Shown one piece after another: positions 1 through 9,023 of a stretch of DNA of 35,247 bases. The stretch's first letter is position 1, and each line of letters begins with the position of its first letter. The notes beneath the pieces are model-generated. The model did no database searches and was not told the origin of the DNA. It saw only the letters and a list, made by a program, of their open reading frames with translations. The position numbers and the translations under genes are program-made. The stretch comes from Cyanobacteria bacterium SZAS LIN-3 (GTDB lineage Bacteria > Cyanobacteriota > Vampirovibrionia > Obscuribacterales > Obscuribacteraceae): NCBI GenBank assembly GCA_018266215.1, contig JAFEAV010000068.1, forward strand, positions 1 to 35,247, given 5' to 3'.

Positions 1-1395
1 GTGAAAGGCGGCCTGCGCTGGCTCGACACGAACCTCGGTACCCTGACCGATCAGCTCAGCGATCCCAAGCATATGAAAGATGAATATCTGGATCGCGAAC
101 GCACTACCGATCTCAGTTACATGCTCTTTGCCCAATCGCTCTGGCCGCACAAAGTAGCCATAACGAACACGACAAAAGGTAAAGGCACATTTGTAGCACC
201 GGACGAAAAAGCGACCAGGTATCTTCTCTCCAAGCGCGACAGCCTGTCACCGGTTGGCCTTGCTTACCTGACGCGGGCGTTGCATAACAAGGGCAGAAAC
301 AGCGATGCTCAGGCCTGCCTCAATCGTCTTTTGACCATCGCCAATACGACCGAGACTACGGTCGACTGGGAGTTGACAAAAGCTATGGCCAAAAAGCTGG
401 GTGTACCAGAAGACGGCTACTACTCCTATCGATTTACAAACGAAGAAGTCTCAGCCCTGGCTATGCAAGCAATCGTTGAGGTAAGCGGCAAAGGGACGGG
501 AGACAATGCCAACCTGAGCGCCAACCAGGAGATAATCGAAAAAATCAAAGCCGGCCTCTTCTTACAACGAGGCAAGGACGGCTGGAATACGACCAAGACT
601 ACGGCGGCGGTATTCAAAGCCCTGCTGGCAGACGAGCTGGCAGTCAGCCAAGGCACCGCCGGAGGTGCTGCTGGTCAGACGCTGGAACAAATAGGCGTCA
701 ACTTCGGCGGCAAACTCCTGCGCGACCTGACCCTGGGCAATCCTCGCTACGCACCGGAGACAAACGTCGATGTGCCCCTCACGGGCGCTCTAAACGTCAA
801 GAAAAGCGGTGCCGGCCGGCTCTATTACACGGTCACGACCGACTACTACAAAAATCTGGCCGGAGCAGCCGCATCAAGCACCTTGGCCAATCTGCCGGCC
901 GACCTGAAAATAGAGCGCTCCTTCTACCACCTGACCTCCCAGGCCAGCACCACAGACGGCACCATTCATGTAAAAGCAGTGCCTTTACAAGCCGGCAACA
1001 TTAAGGCCGGTGAAACCATCCTCATGAAAGTGCAGGTGACAACGCCCCGCTCACTGCCGTACATCATGGTGCAGGCAGATCTGCCCAGCGGCGCTGAAGT
1101 GGTGCAATCGGACAACCAATCGGCGGCGGTCGAGCGCGACAACGAAGATCGCAGCAACAATGCCATCAGCGGAGACTGGGCTGCACCCTGGTGGACACAC
1201 CAGGACATCCTCGACGACAAAATTGTCTTCTTCGGCACCGACCTGCGCATCGGCAAAAATGAGTTCACCACTCTGCTGCGCATGGAGCTGCCGGGCAAGA
1301 TAAATGTCAATCCGGTCATGGTTGAAGGCATGTACACCAAATCCATAAAAGGATTCTCCACACCGCTTGTGGACAAACTGCAAGTGACTGAGTAA
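1..1395 (+). CDS. Bacterial alpha-2-macroglobulin family protein, C-terminal part (5' truncated by window)
   Basis: The reading frame is open from the first base, so this is the 3' end of a much longer gene; bacterial alpha-2-macroglobulins usually exceed 1500 residues. The first ~215 visible residues look like the end of the all-helical thioester-containing domain, including the family-typical stretch GWNTTKTTAAVFKALL near residue 195. The rest is beta-rich and ends with a receptor-binding-like domain: the 'AGETILMKVQV' to 'DLPSGAEVV' region around residues 335-365 is typical of the bacterial C-terminus. The family traps proteases in the periplasm or at the cell surface. The thioester motif (CxEQ) and any signal peptide lie outside the window, so activity cannot be judged. 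A VanW gene follows after 4 bases and is probably co-transcribed. Confidence 0.85.
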   Translation: MKGGLRWLDTNLGTLTDQLSDPKHMKDEYLDRERTTDLSYMLFAQSLWPHKVAITNTTKGKGTFVAPDEKATRYLLSKRDSLSPVGLAYLTRALHNKGRNSDAQACLNRLLTIANTTETTVDWELTKAMAKKLGVPEDGYYSYRFTNEEVSALAMQAIVEVSGKGTGDNANLSANQEIIEKIKAGLFLQRGKDGWNTTKTTAAVFKALLADELAVSQGTAGGAAGQTLEQIGVNFGGKLLRDLTLGNPRYAPETNVDVPLTGALNVKKSGAGRLYYTVTTDYYKNLAGAAASSTLANLPADLKIERSFYHLTSQASTTDGTIHVKAVPLQAGNIKAGETILMKVQVTTPRSLPYIMVQADLPSGAEVVQSDNQSAAVERDNEDRSNNAISGDWAAPWWTHQDILDDKIVFFGTDLRIGKNEFTTLLRMELPGKINVNPVMVEGMYTKSIKGFSTPLVDKLQVTE

Positions 1396-1399
1396 GACC

Positions 1400-2077
1400 A
1401 TGAAAAAAGCTCAGCTTATTCTGCTTCTGCTCACCCCGATTGCACTGCTTGTGTACTACCTCTCGGCGCATCCGTTTAAGGAAACACTAGCCAGCCGCAC
1501 AATCGACCTCTCAAAATACACCAGCAGCCAGCGTCTCAATTTTTATACCGCGACAAAAAATCTGGACGGCGCGGTAATCAAACCGCATGCGGTGTTTTCT
1601 TTTAACGGCCGGGTCGGCCCCAGGCAAGCGGAGCGCGGCTTCGTCGGCGCACCCAGCTACCTGGCCGGGCAGAAACAAAACAGCGCCGGCGGCGGCATCT
1701 GTCTGGTTTCCTCCACGCTCTATCAGGTGGCCCTGCTATCGGGCATGGATATCGTCGAGCGCACCCCGCATACAAACACCGTGTCCTCGGTGGCTCCCGG
1801 CCTCGACGCCACAGTCTGGTATGGACGCGCCGACCTGAAGTTTAAGAACCCCTACGACCAGGCCGTAGCCATCGACTGCCATCAAGAAGGCCAGCAGCTG
1901 GTCATCTCAATCAAAGGCGATGCCGCAACCAAAGTGGCTTTGAACAAAGTGAGCCCCGAGTTGCGCCGCAGACAAATAGGACCGGAAGGCGACCGGACGC
2001 TAATCGTCGAAGTCTACCGCAAGGACAGCGGCCACGAGCATCTAGTCTCGAGAGACCGCTACAGACTCACTCACTGA
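1400..2077 (+). CDS. VanW-domain protein, membrane anchored
   Basis: 225 residues. An N-terminal hydrophobic segment (about residues 5-22) suggests a membrane anchor or uncleaved signal. Residues ~35-175 match the VanW family: 'VFSFNGRVGPR' near 65, the hallmark GGGIC (97-101) followed by VSSTLYQVAL, then 'IVERTPHTN' and 'GLDATVWYGRADLKFKNP' up to ~151. The biochemical function of VanW is unknown; it occurs in vancomycin-resistance clusters but mostly in unrelated envelope proteins, so this is not evidence of resistance. The usual G5 domain is absent. The ATG lies 4 bases after the alpha-2-macroglobulin stop, implying one operon and an envelope role. The 3' end nearly meets a convergent gene. 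Confidence 0.85.
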   Translation: MKKAQLILLLLTPIALLVYYLSAHPFKETLASRTIDLSKYTSSQRLNFYTATKNLDGAVIKPHAVFSFNGRVGPRQAERGFVGAPSYLAGQKQNSAGGGICLVSSTLYQVALLSGMDIVERTPHTNTVSSVAPGLDATVWYGRADLKFKNPYDQAVAIDCHQEGQQLVISIKGDAATKVALNKVSPELRRRQIGPEGDRTLIVEVYRKDSGHEHLVSRDRYRLTH

Positions 2078-2083
2078 GCGGAT

Positions 2084-3496
2084 TTACTGACTGACCGGTT
2101 TGGCAAGCTTCGTGCGCAACAATGAAGCGATCATGGCGATAGCCGTGATTGCGGCCAGCACATAAACGACCTTGAGGCGTTCCGGATTGGCTGTTGAATT
2201 GCCGATTTCAACCAGCTCGGCGGTGAGCAGACCAACGGCGGAAGCCTGGGCGGCGATGAGCATAAGGGAGCCGCAGAGCGCTTCCTGCTCCTGGAAAAAT
2301 CTCTGCCCCAGGATGCTGACCAGCACGCCGGCGACGGTCAAGCCGACCATGTAACTGGCACTGGCCTCTCCGTGCAAGAAATAATTGACCAGAGCCGGAC
2401 CAACCACCGCTACAGCGGTCATGGCGACGGTGACAAACTTGTTGTCGCGGCCTTCCTTGAGCAAAAGCAAAAGCACCAGAATGGTGAAAAATGCAAAGTA
2501 CTGAGCAGCTGTAACATAAGGATGCATGAGATTGATGCCGGTGACATTGGCCACATAGTTGACGTCAAAAGCCTGCTCCAGCGAGCGTGCCGCCACAAAG
2601 AGCGCGGCAATGGCCGGAGCCTGACTGAAGAAAGAAATAGCAGCCGGAGCGGCCACGACGATAAGACCTAGGTTGCCGTAAAGTCTGGTTGAAACGAGCG
2701 TAAGAATACCGATGATGAGCACGTTGCGCACAAGCTCAAGAGCAGTGGGATCGGCGCTCGTGCCCGGCTTCACGCCCTGTCCATCGAGGGCATAGTTGAA
2801 GGCAAAGCCGGCGGCAACCAGCACGGCCATGGGCGCATATTGCTGTGCCAAAACAACCTTAGTGACAAGAATCAAAAAGATCAGACCGCCGGTGGCAGTC
2901 AGTATCAGGCGCTTGAGCAAGAAAGCATCGTCAGCGCGGAAGGGCCGCTGAAACCAGTTTACCAGCGCCGAGGCAATGAAAGAGCAGCAGATCAGGTCCC
3001 GTGAACGGGCAAGAGCAGTGCCACTGTATGAGGTGCCGACACAAATTTGACCGGCCATAAAAAGAGCAGCAGGAGCGACGTCGGAGAGTGTGGCTTTTTC
3101 CGGATTGAGGAAATTGGAGCAAATCTTCCAGGCCAGAAGTCCCGCCACATACGGCACCTGCCCGGAGGAGTCCATGAGCAAATAGGCCAGGCCGGTTATA
3201 CCGAGCAGAAGCAGAGAGCGTGACTTATTCTCAAAATTGAGCGAACTGACCAGGCAACAGGCAACCGCACCGATGGCAAAGTAAACGATACTTCCGGCAA
3301 AGGCCAGACCAAGCAAATGACTGAGACCAAAGAGGGCGCCCACACCAAGCAACAGACCAATGAAAACAGGCCCCTGCTTCTTCAAATTGGGCACATCAAG
3401 ATTGAGATAGCCCTTTCCCTTGACGAAATCAAACGCCCAGACGAAGAAGGCACAGGCTGTCAGCCAGGTGGCAAGATTGTTTCCAAGTGCGCCCAT
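2084..3496 (-). CDS. Polytopic membrane protein, unknown function
   Basis: About 470 residues, almost entirely hydrophobic segments separated by short loops; I estimate 11-13 transmembrane helices. I recognise no family and see no conserved charged motif suggesting a known transporter. The ATG at 3496 is preferred to the TTG two codons upstream because GAGGA (minus strand, 3506-3510) lies 9 bases before the ATG but only 3 before the TTG. It is divergent from the gene at 3567 and ends 6 bases from the VanW gene. It could be a transporter or an O-antigen/polymer-type membrane protein, but nothing seen decides this. Confidence 0.7.
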   Translation of the reverse strand: MGALGNNLATWLTACAFFVWAFDFVKGKGYLNLDVPNLKKQGPVFIGLLLGVGALFGLSHLLGLAFAGSIVYFAIGAVACCLVSSLNFENKSRSLLLLGITGLAYLLMDSSGQVPYVAGLLAWKICSNFLNPEKATLSDVAPAALFMAGQICVGTSYSGTALARSRDLICCSFIASALVNWFQRPFRADDAFLLKRLILTATGGLIFLILVTKVVLAQQYAPMAVLVAAGFAFNYALDGQGVKPGTSADPTALELVRNVLIIGILTLVSTRLYGNLGLIVVAAPAAISFFSQAPAIAALFVAARSLEQAFDVNYVANVTGINLMHPYVTAAQYFAFFTILVLLLLLKEGRDNKFVTVAMTAVAVVGPALVNYFLHGEASASYMVGLTVAGVLVSILGQRFFQEQEALCGSLMLIAAQASAVGLLTAELVEIGNSTANPERLKVVYVLAAITAIAMIASLLRTKLAKPVSQ

Positions 3497-3518
3497 AGCC
3501 AAAAATCCTCATGCTAAA

Positions 3519-3547
3519 CTGACACTAATTCCGGATAGTAGCATAGT
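3519..3547 (+). promoter_or_regulatory. Possible sigma70-type promoter for the 3567 gene
   Basis: CTGACA (3519-3524) and CATAGT (3542-3547) are separated by 17 bases, giving 5/6 and 4/6 matches to the -35 and -10 consensus. It lies in the 70-base divergent spacer. The match is weak enough to arise by chance. Confidence 0.25.
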
Positions 3548-3566
3548 AAGCCTTTGCAGATAATTG

Positions 3567-4559
3567 ATGCGCTTTATACTCGCTCTTTTTTTCATAGCCA
3601 TCTTTCTCATTGTCGGCTTTACTGCGCTCAAAATCAGTCCCGATGAAGATACACCGGTCAAGTACGCCCGGCGCTTCCTCAACAGTTTGCAAGATGGGGA
3701 CTACCAGCATGCCGTCAGCAGCTTCGGCGGCAACATTTGCCGCTGCCCCGCCGACCTGGGCTGGGTTTCCTATCTGATTTACGGCTCGGCGGAAGAACCA
3801 AACCTCGCCTTCATGATGGGCAAGCGCTTCATTCACAGCTCGATTACCTTCAAAAAGCTGGAAATAGCAACTGATAAGAGCAAGCAAACCCCTTTTGAAA
3901 AGCCTCAGGACTATGAAGTAGACATCCCGATAAGTTTTGAGCCGAGTATCTACGCGCCTATGTTTTTACCGCTGGATATGGCTTACGGACTACCGATGAA
4001 GTCTACGGACCTGAATGCTTTTTTAGCCGACCCGGATAAAGATTCTTGGAAGGGTTTAACCCTGCGCCTGCGCCCGTCCCTGGCGCCGGGCACAGTGGCC
4101 ATCCCTGCTGACGCAAAAATGCACATCGATAGTTACATCCGAGACAAAAAGCGCCGAGAAAAAGAGGAACGTGAAATGCGCTTGAAAAAAGAAGGCGGAG
4201 CGCAAGAGAGTCCGCAGGAAGCCGCGGACAGCGAAGCAATAGATAACGAAGCAACGGCGGCGGAAAAAGCGCGAGAGCTTGCAAAAACCGCGCTGACCGA
4301 ATCGCTCGACAGTAAATATCTCGTACCCAAAGACGCCGCTGAAGTCGTCGGCGAAGACGGCAAAGCAATATCAAGCCAGGATCTGGAAGCGCGCTTGCCC
4401 AGACTGAAAGCGGCCCTGCTCAAGCTGCACATGGTACGCCGCGATCCCACCCAGCCATTTACCGTATTTCACTTCGTGGTATCAGATCCGGTGCTGGCGG
4501 TTCCAACCGGAAATGAGTTTCGTCAGGTTATTTTGAAAAACTTCAAGCCCCCGATGTAG
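3567..4559 (+). CDS. Hypothetical membrane-anchored protein with charged linker
   Basis: 330 residues. One N-terminal transmembrane helix (about residues 3-21) is followed by an extracytoplasmic globular region. A highly charged Lys/Glu/Arg/Ala-rich stretch around residues 190-250 is probably a helical or coiled linker, and a short globular C-terminus follows. Residues ~30-60 ('ARRFLNSLQDGDYQHAVSSF') resemble the start of NTF2-like or DUF4878-type lipoprotein domains, but this is only an impression. No family is recognised. The ATG at 3567 follows an in-frame TTG directly; neither has a good Shine-Dalgarno sequence. It heads a same-strand run of three genes, with a 21-base gap to the next. 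Confidence 0.65.
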   Translation: MRFILALFFIAIFLIVGFTALKISPDEDTPVKYARRFLNSLQDGDYQHAVSSFGGNICRCPADLGWVSYLIYGSAEEPNLAFMMGKRFIHSSITFKKLEIATDKSKQTPFEKPQDYEVDIPISFEPSIYAPMFLPLDMAYGLPMKSTDLNAFLADPDKDSWKGLTLRLRPSLAPGTVAIPADAKMHIDSYIRDKKRREKEEREMRLKKEGGAQESPQEAADSEAIDNEATAAEKARELAKTALTESLDSKYLVPKDAAEVVGEDGKAISSQDLEARLPRLKAALLKLHMVRRDPTQPFTVFHFVVSDPVLAVPTGNEFRQVILKNFKPPM

Positions 4560-4580
4560 CCCGTTGGGGTTTTGAAAAAC

Positions 4581-7538
4581 ATGATCAAATCCAATCAAAT
4601 TAAGCTCTCATTGCTTCTTGCTCTGACACTGACTGTGGCGCAGAGTCAAATTGCCGCTTGCGCGCAGACTGCGGCTGATTCGCCAAAGCCAGAGTTGATT
4701 CTGCGACCAATTGGGGATACAGGCGAACTCTTTGAAGATCCCTACAGCCCCAACATGGATTTTCATCAGTCCCTCATAAGTCCAAATATCACCGATGAAG
4801 GACTGAAGCTCAGCGCCCAGATCCGAGAATACGTGCAGGACAGACCAAGCTCTCGCCGTATACGAGCAGTCTTCGAAGAAGGTTGGATGCTGCCGCTGGT
4901 CGTTAAGCATACAGACGATTATGGTCTTTTTGATTTGATACCACTTGCAGAACAAAAAGCTATCAGGCTGGCTGATTTTCCGCTCGAACAACTCAAAGAA
5001 GATGGCGTGCAGGGGCTAGTAATTACCGCGCACTACTACGACAAAACCGGGCGCCAGGAGATTTCCAACCGCATCTACGAAAACTTGAGAAAGCACATCT
5101 GGCCGGATTACCGCTGGAAAGAGCTCAGTGAAATAGTTGCCTATGGCTACTACGAGCACCTGAAGTCGTTAGGAGACAAAAATGGCTCGAAAGCCGCTCT
5201 AAAGGCCTATTTTGAGATGGAAGGTATACCGGTTAATCCCTACCAAAAACCAGGGTTTTTCTATGAGCCTGACTGGGGACAGAGCCCGCTCGACTGGAAA
5301 CCGGCCTATGAAGCATATAAAGCACTCCAGGCCCAACATTTGCCGGAAGCAGCAGCAGAAATAGATCGCCTGGTGGCGGAAGAAAACAAACTCAGTTCGC
5401 ACAGTCAGGCCAGCATATCCAGGCTAATCAATCTTGCGTCGGCACTATCAGCAGCCGGAGAGAAATCAAAAGCAGCGTCCACCCTAATGAACATTCTACC
5501 GTTCACAAATGAACAGACAATGATAAATGCGCGATTGCGAGTCTTCGCGGAACTCTATCTCTTGCAGGACGAGGGAAGCACAAAGTACTGGCCCGAGCTA
5601 CTTACGACAGCCAATAAAATCGAATCGAGTCTGAGCGATACAGCCAAAAGTTATACTGCTCATTCTTCAAATGCCTCGGAATACGTGGTCGACATGCTGG
5701 ACAATCTTGCTCTGGCATATTACTTCAACAACGAGCCACTAAAGGGTTTAAGGATTCTAAAAATTGCCGTTGCAAACCATCCGACCCTTGGCTATAGCCT
5801 CAGTAGAATGGATGCACAGCTGGCCCTATTTGCGGCGGCAAGCGGCCAGTACACTCTCGTTCCGGAGTATCTGCGTCGTGCGCTCGATCCCGCTCACTAT
5901 ATTCCGACTACCACGTCCTCCATAATTGCCAGGCTGATCAATACGTGCAGCCAGAATGGGAAAAATGATCTCGCCGAGAAAGTGGCGCAGCAGACCATTG
6001 ATGCGTGCAACCAGGCAATCGAGCATCCGGCTCTTGACGCTCCGCAAATGAAGGGAGAAACTCCCGAGGAAACAGCCGCCAATAAAACCTACTATTTGAA
6101 AGTGCAACTATCGGCCATTCGATACAAGTACGGAGAATTGCTGCTCAAACTCGGGCGCTATGCCGAGGCAGAAGAAAACCTCAAGCAGGTGGAGCCATCG
6201 GGAAATAATTTTGTAGATGCTCAAATGGGACAAGTATACGCGGATCTATACAAGGCGCTGGAAGCACAAAAAAAATATGATGAAGCTCAAGCAATATTCA
6301 GCAACCTGATCAACATTCAGGGGAGCCGGTTGCCGATCCTGAACCAGCTGATAGACGGGATTGCCGGGAGGCCTAACCTCAGCGTCTCAGACCAAACCAA
6401 AGTTATAGAATGCCTGCGTATGGCAGGCTCAAGTGAAGAGAATTCAGGCTCCTGCGCGAGAAAACTTTTTGCACTGGCGCAGTCCAGAAACTGGAGCGAA
6501 GCAAATATTGCGACCCTCAGGGAATTTTGTGAGTCCCGGGACAACGCTGATGGAAAAATAGACCCGGTAAAAACAGCACAACTCAAAAAGGCTGAGGATG
6601 ACGAGCAAGAACAAAAGTTGACCTCGGCCATGGTACAGCTGAAACTCGGCAATCTCGAGGGCCTCGATCCGTACAGAAAACACGGCAACGAACAGGAATA
6701 TATAGGATTCACTTACCTCACTAGCAAAGGTCGATTCGATGACCTCGAGAAAGCTCTCAAGCTCTGGCAACAGACGATGGAAACCAGCCCGAAGAGCTGG
6801 GACACGCAAGCGATGAGTGCTCGCTGCGCCTGGCTCAATTACTGGGTTTTTCGCAAGGATGAAACGAAAGCAAAGCTCGCCTTCGCCGACATTTTGAAAA
6901 GACTGCCACAGCAAAACCAATCAAGTTCATCCAGGCCCGATGAGTTCAGCCGATACTGGCCGGTACTGAGAGCGGTGCCTCAAATGCTACTGGCGAACGG
7001 CCACAGTGAAGAGGCACAAAAGCTGGCCCTGCAACTTCTCGCTCTGCCAAAACTCTGGGTGGGACCAATGAACGGGGATCACCTGTACGTCTATGGGCTT
7101 TTACAAGACATAGCCAGCGCCCGAAAACTTCCAAAATTGGAAGCGTGCTACCACAAAGCTGCCGTTGATATAGGAACATGGCTTTGCGGCCCACCAGAAA
7201 CTCGAAACCAGCGGGATGTCTATCCACGCGAACTTTTCCCGGCGGACTACTGGAATTCCCGCGAAAAATATCACGCCTACGACGCAGAGGATTTCGCCCG
7301 ACGCAAATATATCTTTGACCGGAATCTAAAACAGCATGGCGAAGGCAGCGAGGCTTTTATGGATGCTCTCAACAGCCTGGTCGACTACTACAAACACAAG
7401 CATCAATTCGCCGATGCGGAACAATTGCTCCGCCGGAAATTGCGTATCGCACAAGCAATCGAAGGACGCCACGGCCCATCGCAAGCCACATACCTGAAGG
7501 AATTAGCCAGTCTGGAATCGGAACGACATCTACATTAA
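4581..7538 (+). CDS. Large secreted TPR-repeat protein, possible lipoprotein
   Basis: About 985 residues. The N-terminus has a short basic region, a hydrophobic core and the sequence I-A-A-C, which fits a lipobox, so it may be a lipoprotein; cleavage after a later Ala is the alternative. The body is helical with degenerate TPR-like pairs, clearest at 'YGELLLKLGRYAEAEENLKQV', 'DLYKALEAQKKYDEAQAIFS' and near the end 'LVDYYKHKHQFADAEQLLRRK', which resembles kinesin-light-chain-type repeats. TPR arrays bind proteins, so a periplasmic scaffold is likely; partners are unknown. The ATG at 4581 is preferred over the TTG at 4572 because a GGGG tract at 4566-4569 is too close to the TTG. The next gene begins 25 bases after the stop. 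Confidence 0.75.
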   Translation: MIKSNQIKLSLLLALTLTVAQSQIAACAQTAADSPKPELILRPIGDTGELFEDPYSPNMDFHQSLISPNITDEGLKLSAQIREYVQDRPSSRRIRAVFEEGWMLPLVVKHTDDYGLFDLIPLAEQKAIRLADFPLEQLKEDGVQGLVITAHYYDKTGRQEISNRIYENLRKHIWPDYRWKELSEIVAYGYYEHLKSLGDKNGSKAALKAYFEMEGIPVNPYQKPGFFYEPDWGQSPLDWKPAYEAYKALQAQHLPEAAAEIDRLVAEENKLSSHSQASISRLINLASALSAAGEKSKAASTLMNILPFTNEQTMINARLRVFAELYLLQDEGSTKYWPELLTTANKIESSLSDTAKSYTAHSSNASEYVVDMLDNLALAYYFNNEPLKGLRILKIAVANHPTLGYSLSRMDAQLALFAAASGQYTLVPEYLRRALDPAHYIPTTTSSIIARLINTCSQNGKNDLAEKVAQQTIDACNQAIEHPALDAPQMKGETPEETAANKTYYLKVQLSAIRYKYGELLLKLGRYAEAEENLKQVEPSGNNFVDAQMGQVYADLYKALEAQKKYDEAQAIFSNLINIQGSRLPILNQLIDGIAGRPNLSVSDQTKVIECLRMAGSSEENSGSCARKLFALAQSRNWSEANIATLREFCESRDNADGKIDPVKTAQLKKAEDDEQEQKLTSAMVQLKLGNLEGLDPYRKHGNEQEYIGFTYLTSKGRFDDLEKALKLWQQTMETSPKSWDTQAMSARCAWLNYWVFRKDETKAKLAFADILKRLPQQNQSSSSRPDEFSRYWPVLRAVPQMLLANGHSEEAQKLALQLLALPKLWVGPMNGDHLYVYGLLQDIASARKLPKLEACYHKAAVDIGTWLCGPPETRNQRDVYPRELFPADYWNSREKYHAYDAEDFARRKYIFDRNLKQHGEGSEAFMDALNSLVDYYKHKHQFADAEQLLRRKLRIAQAIEGRHGPSQATYLKELASLESERHLH

Positions 7539-7563
7539 TAGCTTGCGCGAGGAAATGATTCAC

Positions 7564-9021
7564 ATGAGCAACGGTTGCCTGTTTCTGAGCCTTATCGCAA
7601 CAGTGATAGCGATTGCTTCAACCATAGAAGTTTTTGCACCTGCCGCTTATGCCCAAGATGCAACAGCCTTGCCCCTGACGAGATCCCCGATCAAGCTCGA
7701 CACATCCGCTAAAACCGTCTACAAGACCATTGAAGCATCGTCGGTAGTACCAGTTACGACGGGAACCTTCCCAGATTATCGCCAACGCGAATTTAAGGAG
7801 TCCTTTGAACCCATTAGTGCCTGGTCAAAAGCCGATTATGCCCAGATACAACGCCTGCGAGACCATTCTGAAGACTTCCGCCTGCTCACTATAGATCAAT
7901 TACTGGCCATGCAGTCAAAGATTGGCGGGGTTCGAAACCACGGAATATTAGGACAGCTGGAACGGAGAAAAGCGGGCGAAGATTCGAACACCCAGATGCT
8001 TTTCCTCACTGGCGACAACGTCGAAACATTTTTGTCAGTGCTCCCTCCAAAGAGCAAAGAAATTCGCAATACATGCAGTCGCGCACGAGGCAATCGAATG
8101 CTCTCACTGCCCGTGACAGTCCTAAAGCATGCCTACGGTGACGCAGAGACGGAGAAGATATTGAAATCATTCTATCGGCTGGAGGCAGAGAAGAGCCGGC
8201 CGCTTGAGGGCTGGAAGTTCGGACTGCCGGAGAACTCATGGCAAAGAAAACTTTCGGAAGTGAAAAAGGCAATAAAGCCGCTTGGATGGGAAGCATTTGC
8301 TTGCGACGTCAACCCTCAACGCATTTTTTTTGACACGAAAGCGGCAGCCGAAACCTATGCTAAAAAACTGAATCCTTCTGCGACGATTACAGTCGTGGAA
8401 GAAGGACCGGCAGAGCTCCTGCTGGACAAGGAAGCGAACGTAATAAGCCTGAGCGGCAAAGTGGCGAAGAGGGCACTAAGTCCCGAACAAAAAAAACGCT
8501 CCGACGCTCTCTACGGACAAGCCAAACTTCTAGGGCAGACTCTGCAGATTTTCGGCCAGGATAAACTTCATCTAGCCAGTCAGCGAAATGCAGGACCACG
8601 TTTTCAGTTTGAAAATTATCCCAAAAACTGGATTCCGCCGCATGCTTCAATAAGCTACCCCACGGGCGACCACGTCAAAATTCAAATACCTGCGCGTTTT
8701 TCCGTTAGCGTCAAATGTATGGAAGCCATGGCCATTCCACACGTTGATCAATATCAATATCTCGTGGCCCAGGGAACATCGGGAATAAATCATGGGCTGA
8801 GCGGGGCGGACATCGTCAACCGCCTCAGGCAATGGGACAAGCGTTATGGTCTGACTGTCTTGAAGGCTAACTGGAACAGCGTATTCTGTCGCCTGGATAA
8901 GCTGCCTACCGATGGGGGGACTTGGGACAGAGAAATCAAAGAGTTCTGCCCCGAAATGGAAGAATCACAAGAGGAGTCTCAAACTAAGGGGCCTCGAAAT
9001 CTTTGCTTATGGTGGGATTAA
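7564..9021 (+). CDS. Secreted hypothetical protein
   Basis: 485 residues. A clear signal peptide is visible (hydrophobic core 'LFLSLIATVIAIAS', likely cleavage after A-Y-A before Gln-Asp), so the mature protein is exported. The rest is mixed alpha/beta with no motif or repeat I can assign. The ATG at 7564 is chosen because GAGGA at 7549-7553 lies 10 bases upstream; upstream in-frame TTG and ATG codons overlap or touch that site. It follows the TPR protein in the same direction and probably shares its transcript. Its stop lies 2 bases from that of the convergent protease gene. Confidence 0.65.
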   Translation: MSNGCLFLSLIATVIAIASTIEVFAPAAYAQDATALPLTRSPIKLDTSAKTVYKTIEASSVVPVTTGTFPDYRQREFKESFEPISAWSKADYAQIQRLRDHSEDFRLLTIDQLLAMQSKIGGVRNHGILGQLERRKAGEDSNTQMLFLTGDNVETFLSVLPPKSKEIRNTCSRARGNRMLSLPVTVLKHAYGDAETEKILKSFYRLEAEKSRPLEGWKFGLPENSWQRKLSEVKKAIKPLGWEAFACDVNPQRIFFDTKAAAETYAKKLNPSATITVVEEGPAELLLDKEANVISLSGKVAKRALSPEQKKRSDALYGQAKLLGQTLQIFGQDKLHLASQRNAGPRFQFENYPKNWIPPHASISYPTGDHVKIQIPARFSVSVKCMEAMAIPHVDQYQYLVAQGTSGINHGLSGADIVNRLRQWDKRYGLTVLKANWNSVFCRLDKLPTDGGTWDREIKEFCPEMEESQEESQTKGPRNLCLWWD

Positions 9022-9023
9022 GA

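Noticed and set aside
1400..2077. VanW homology as a vancomycin-resistance gene.
   Set aside because: No vanA/H/X/Y/S/R genes are present; VanW domains are widespread in unrelated envelope proteins.
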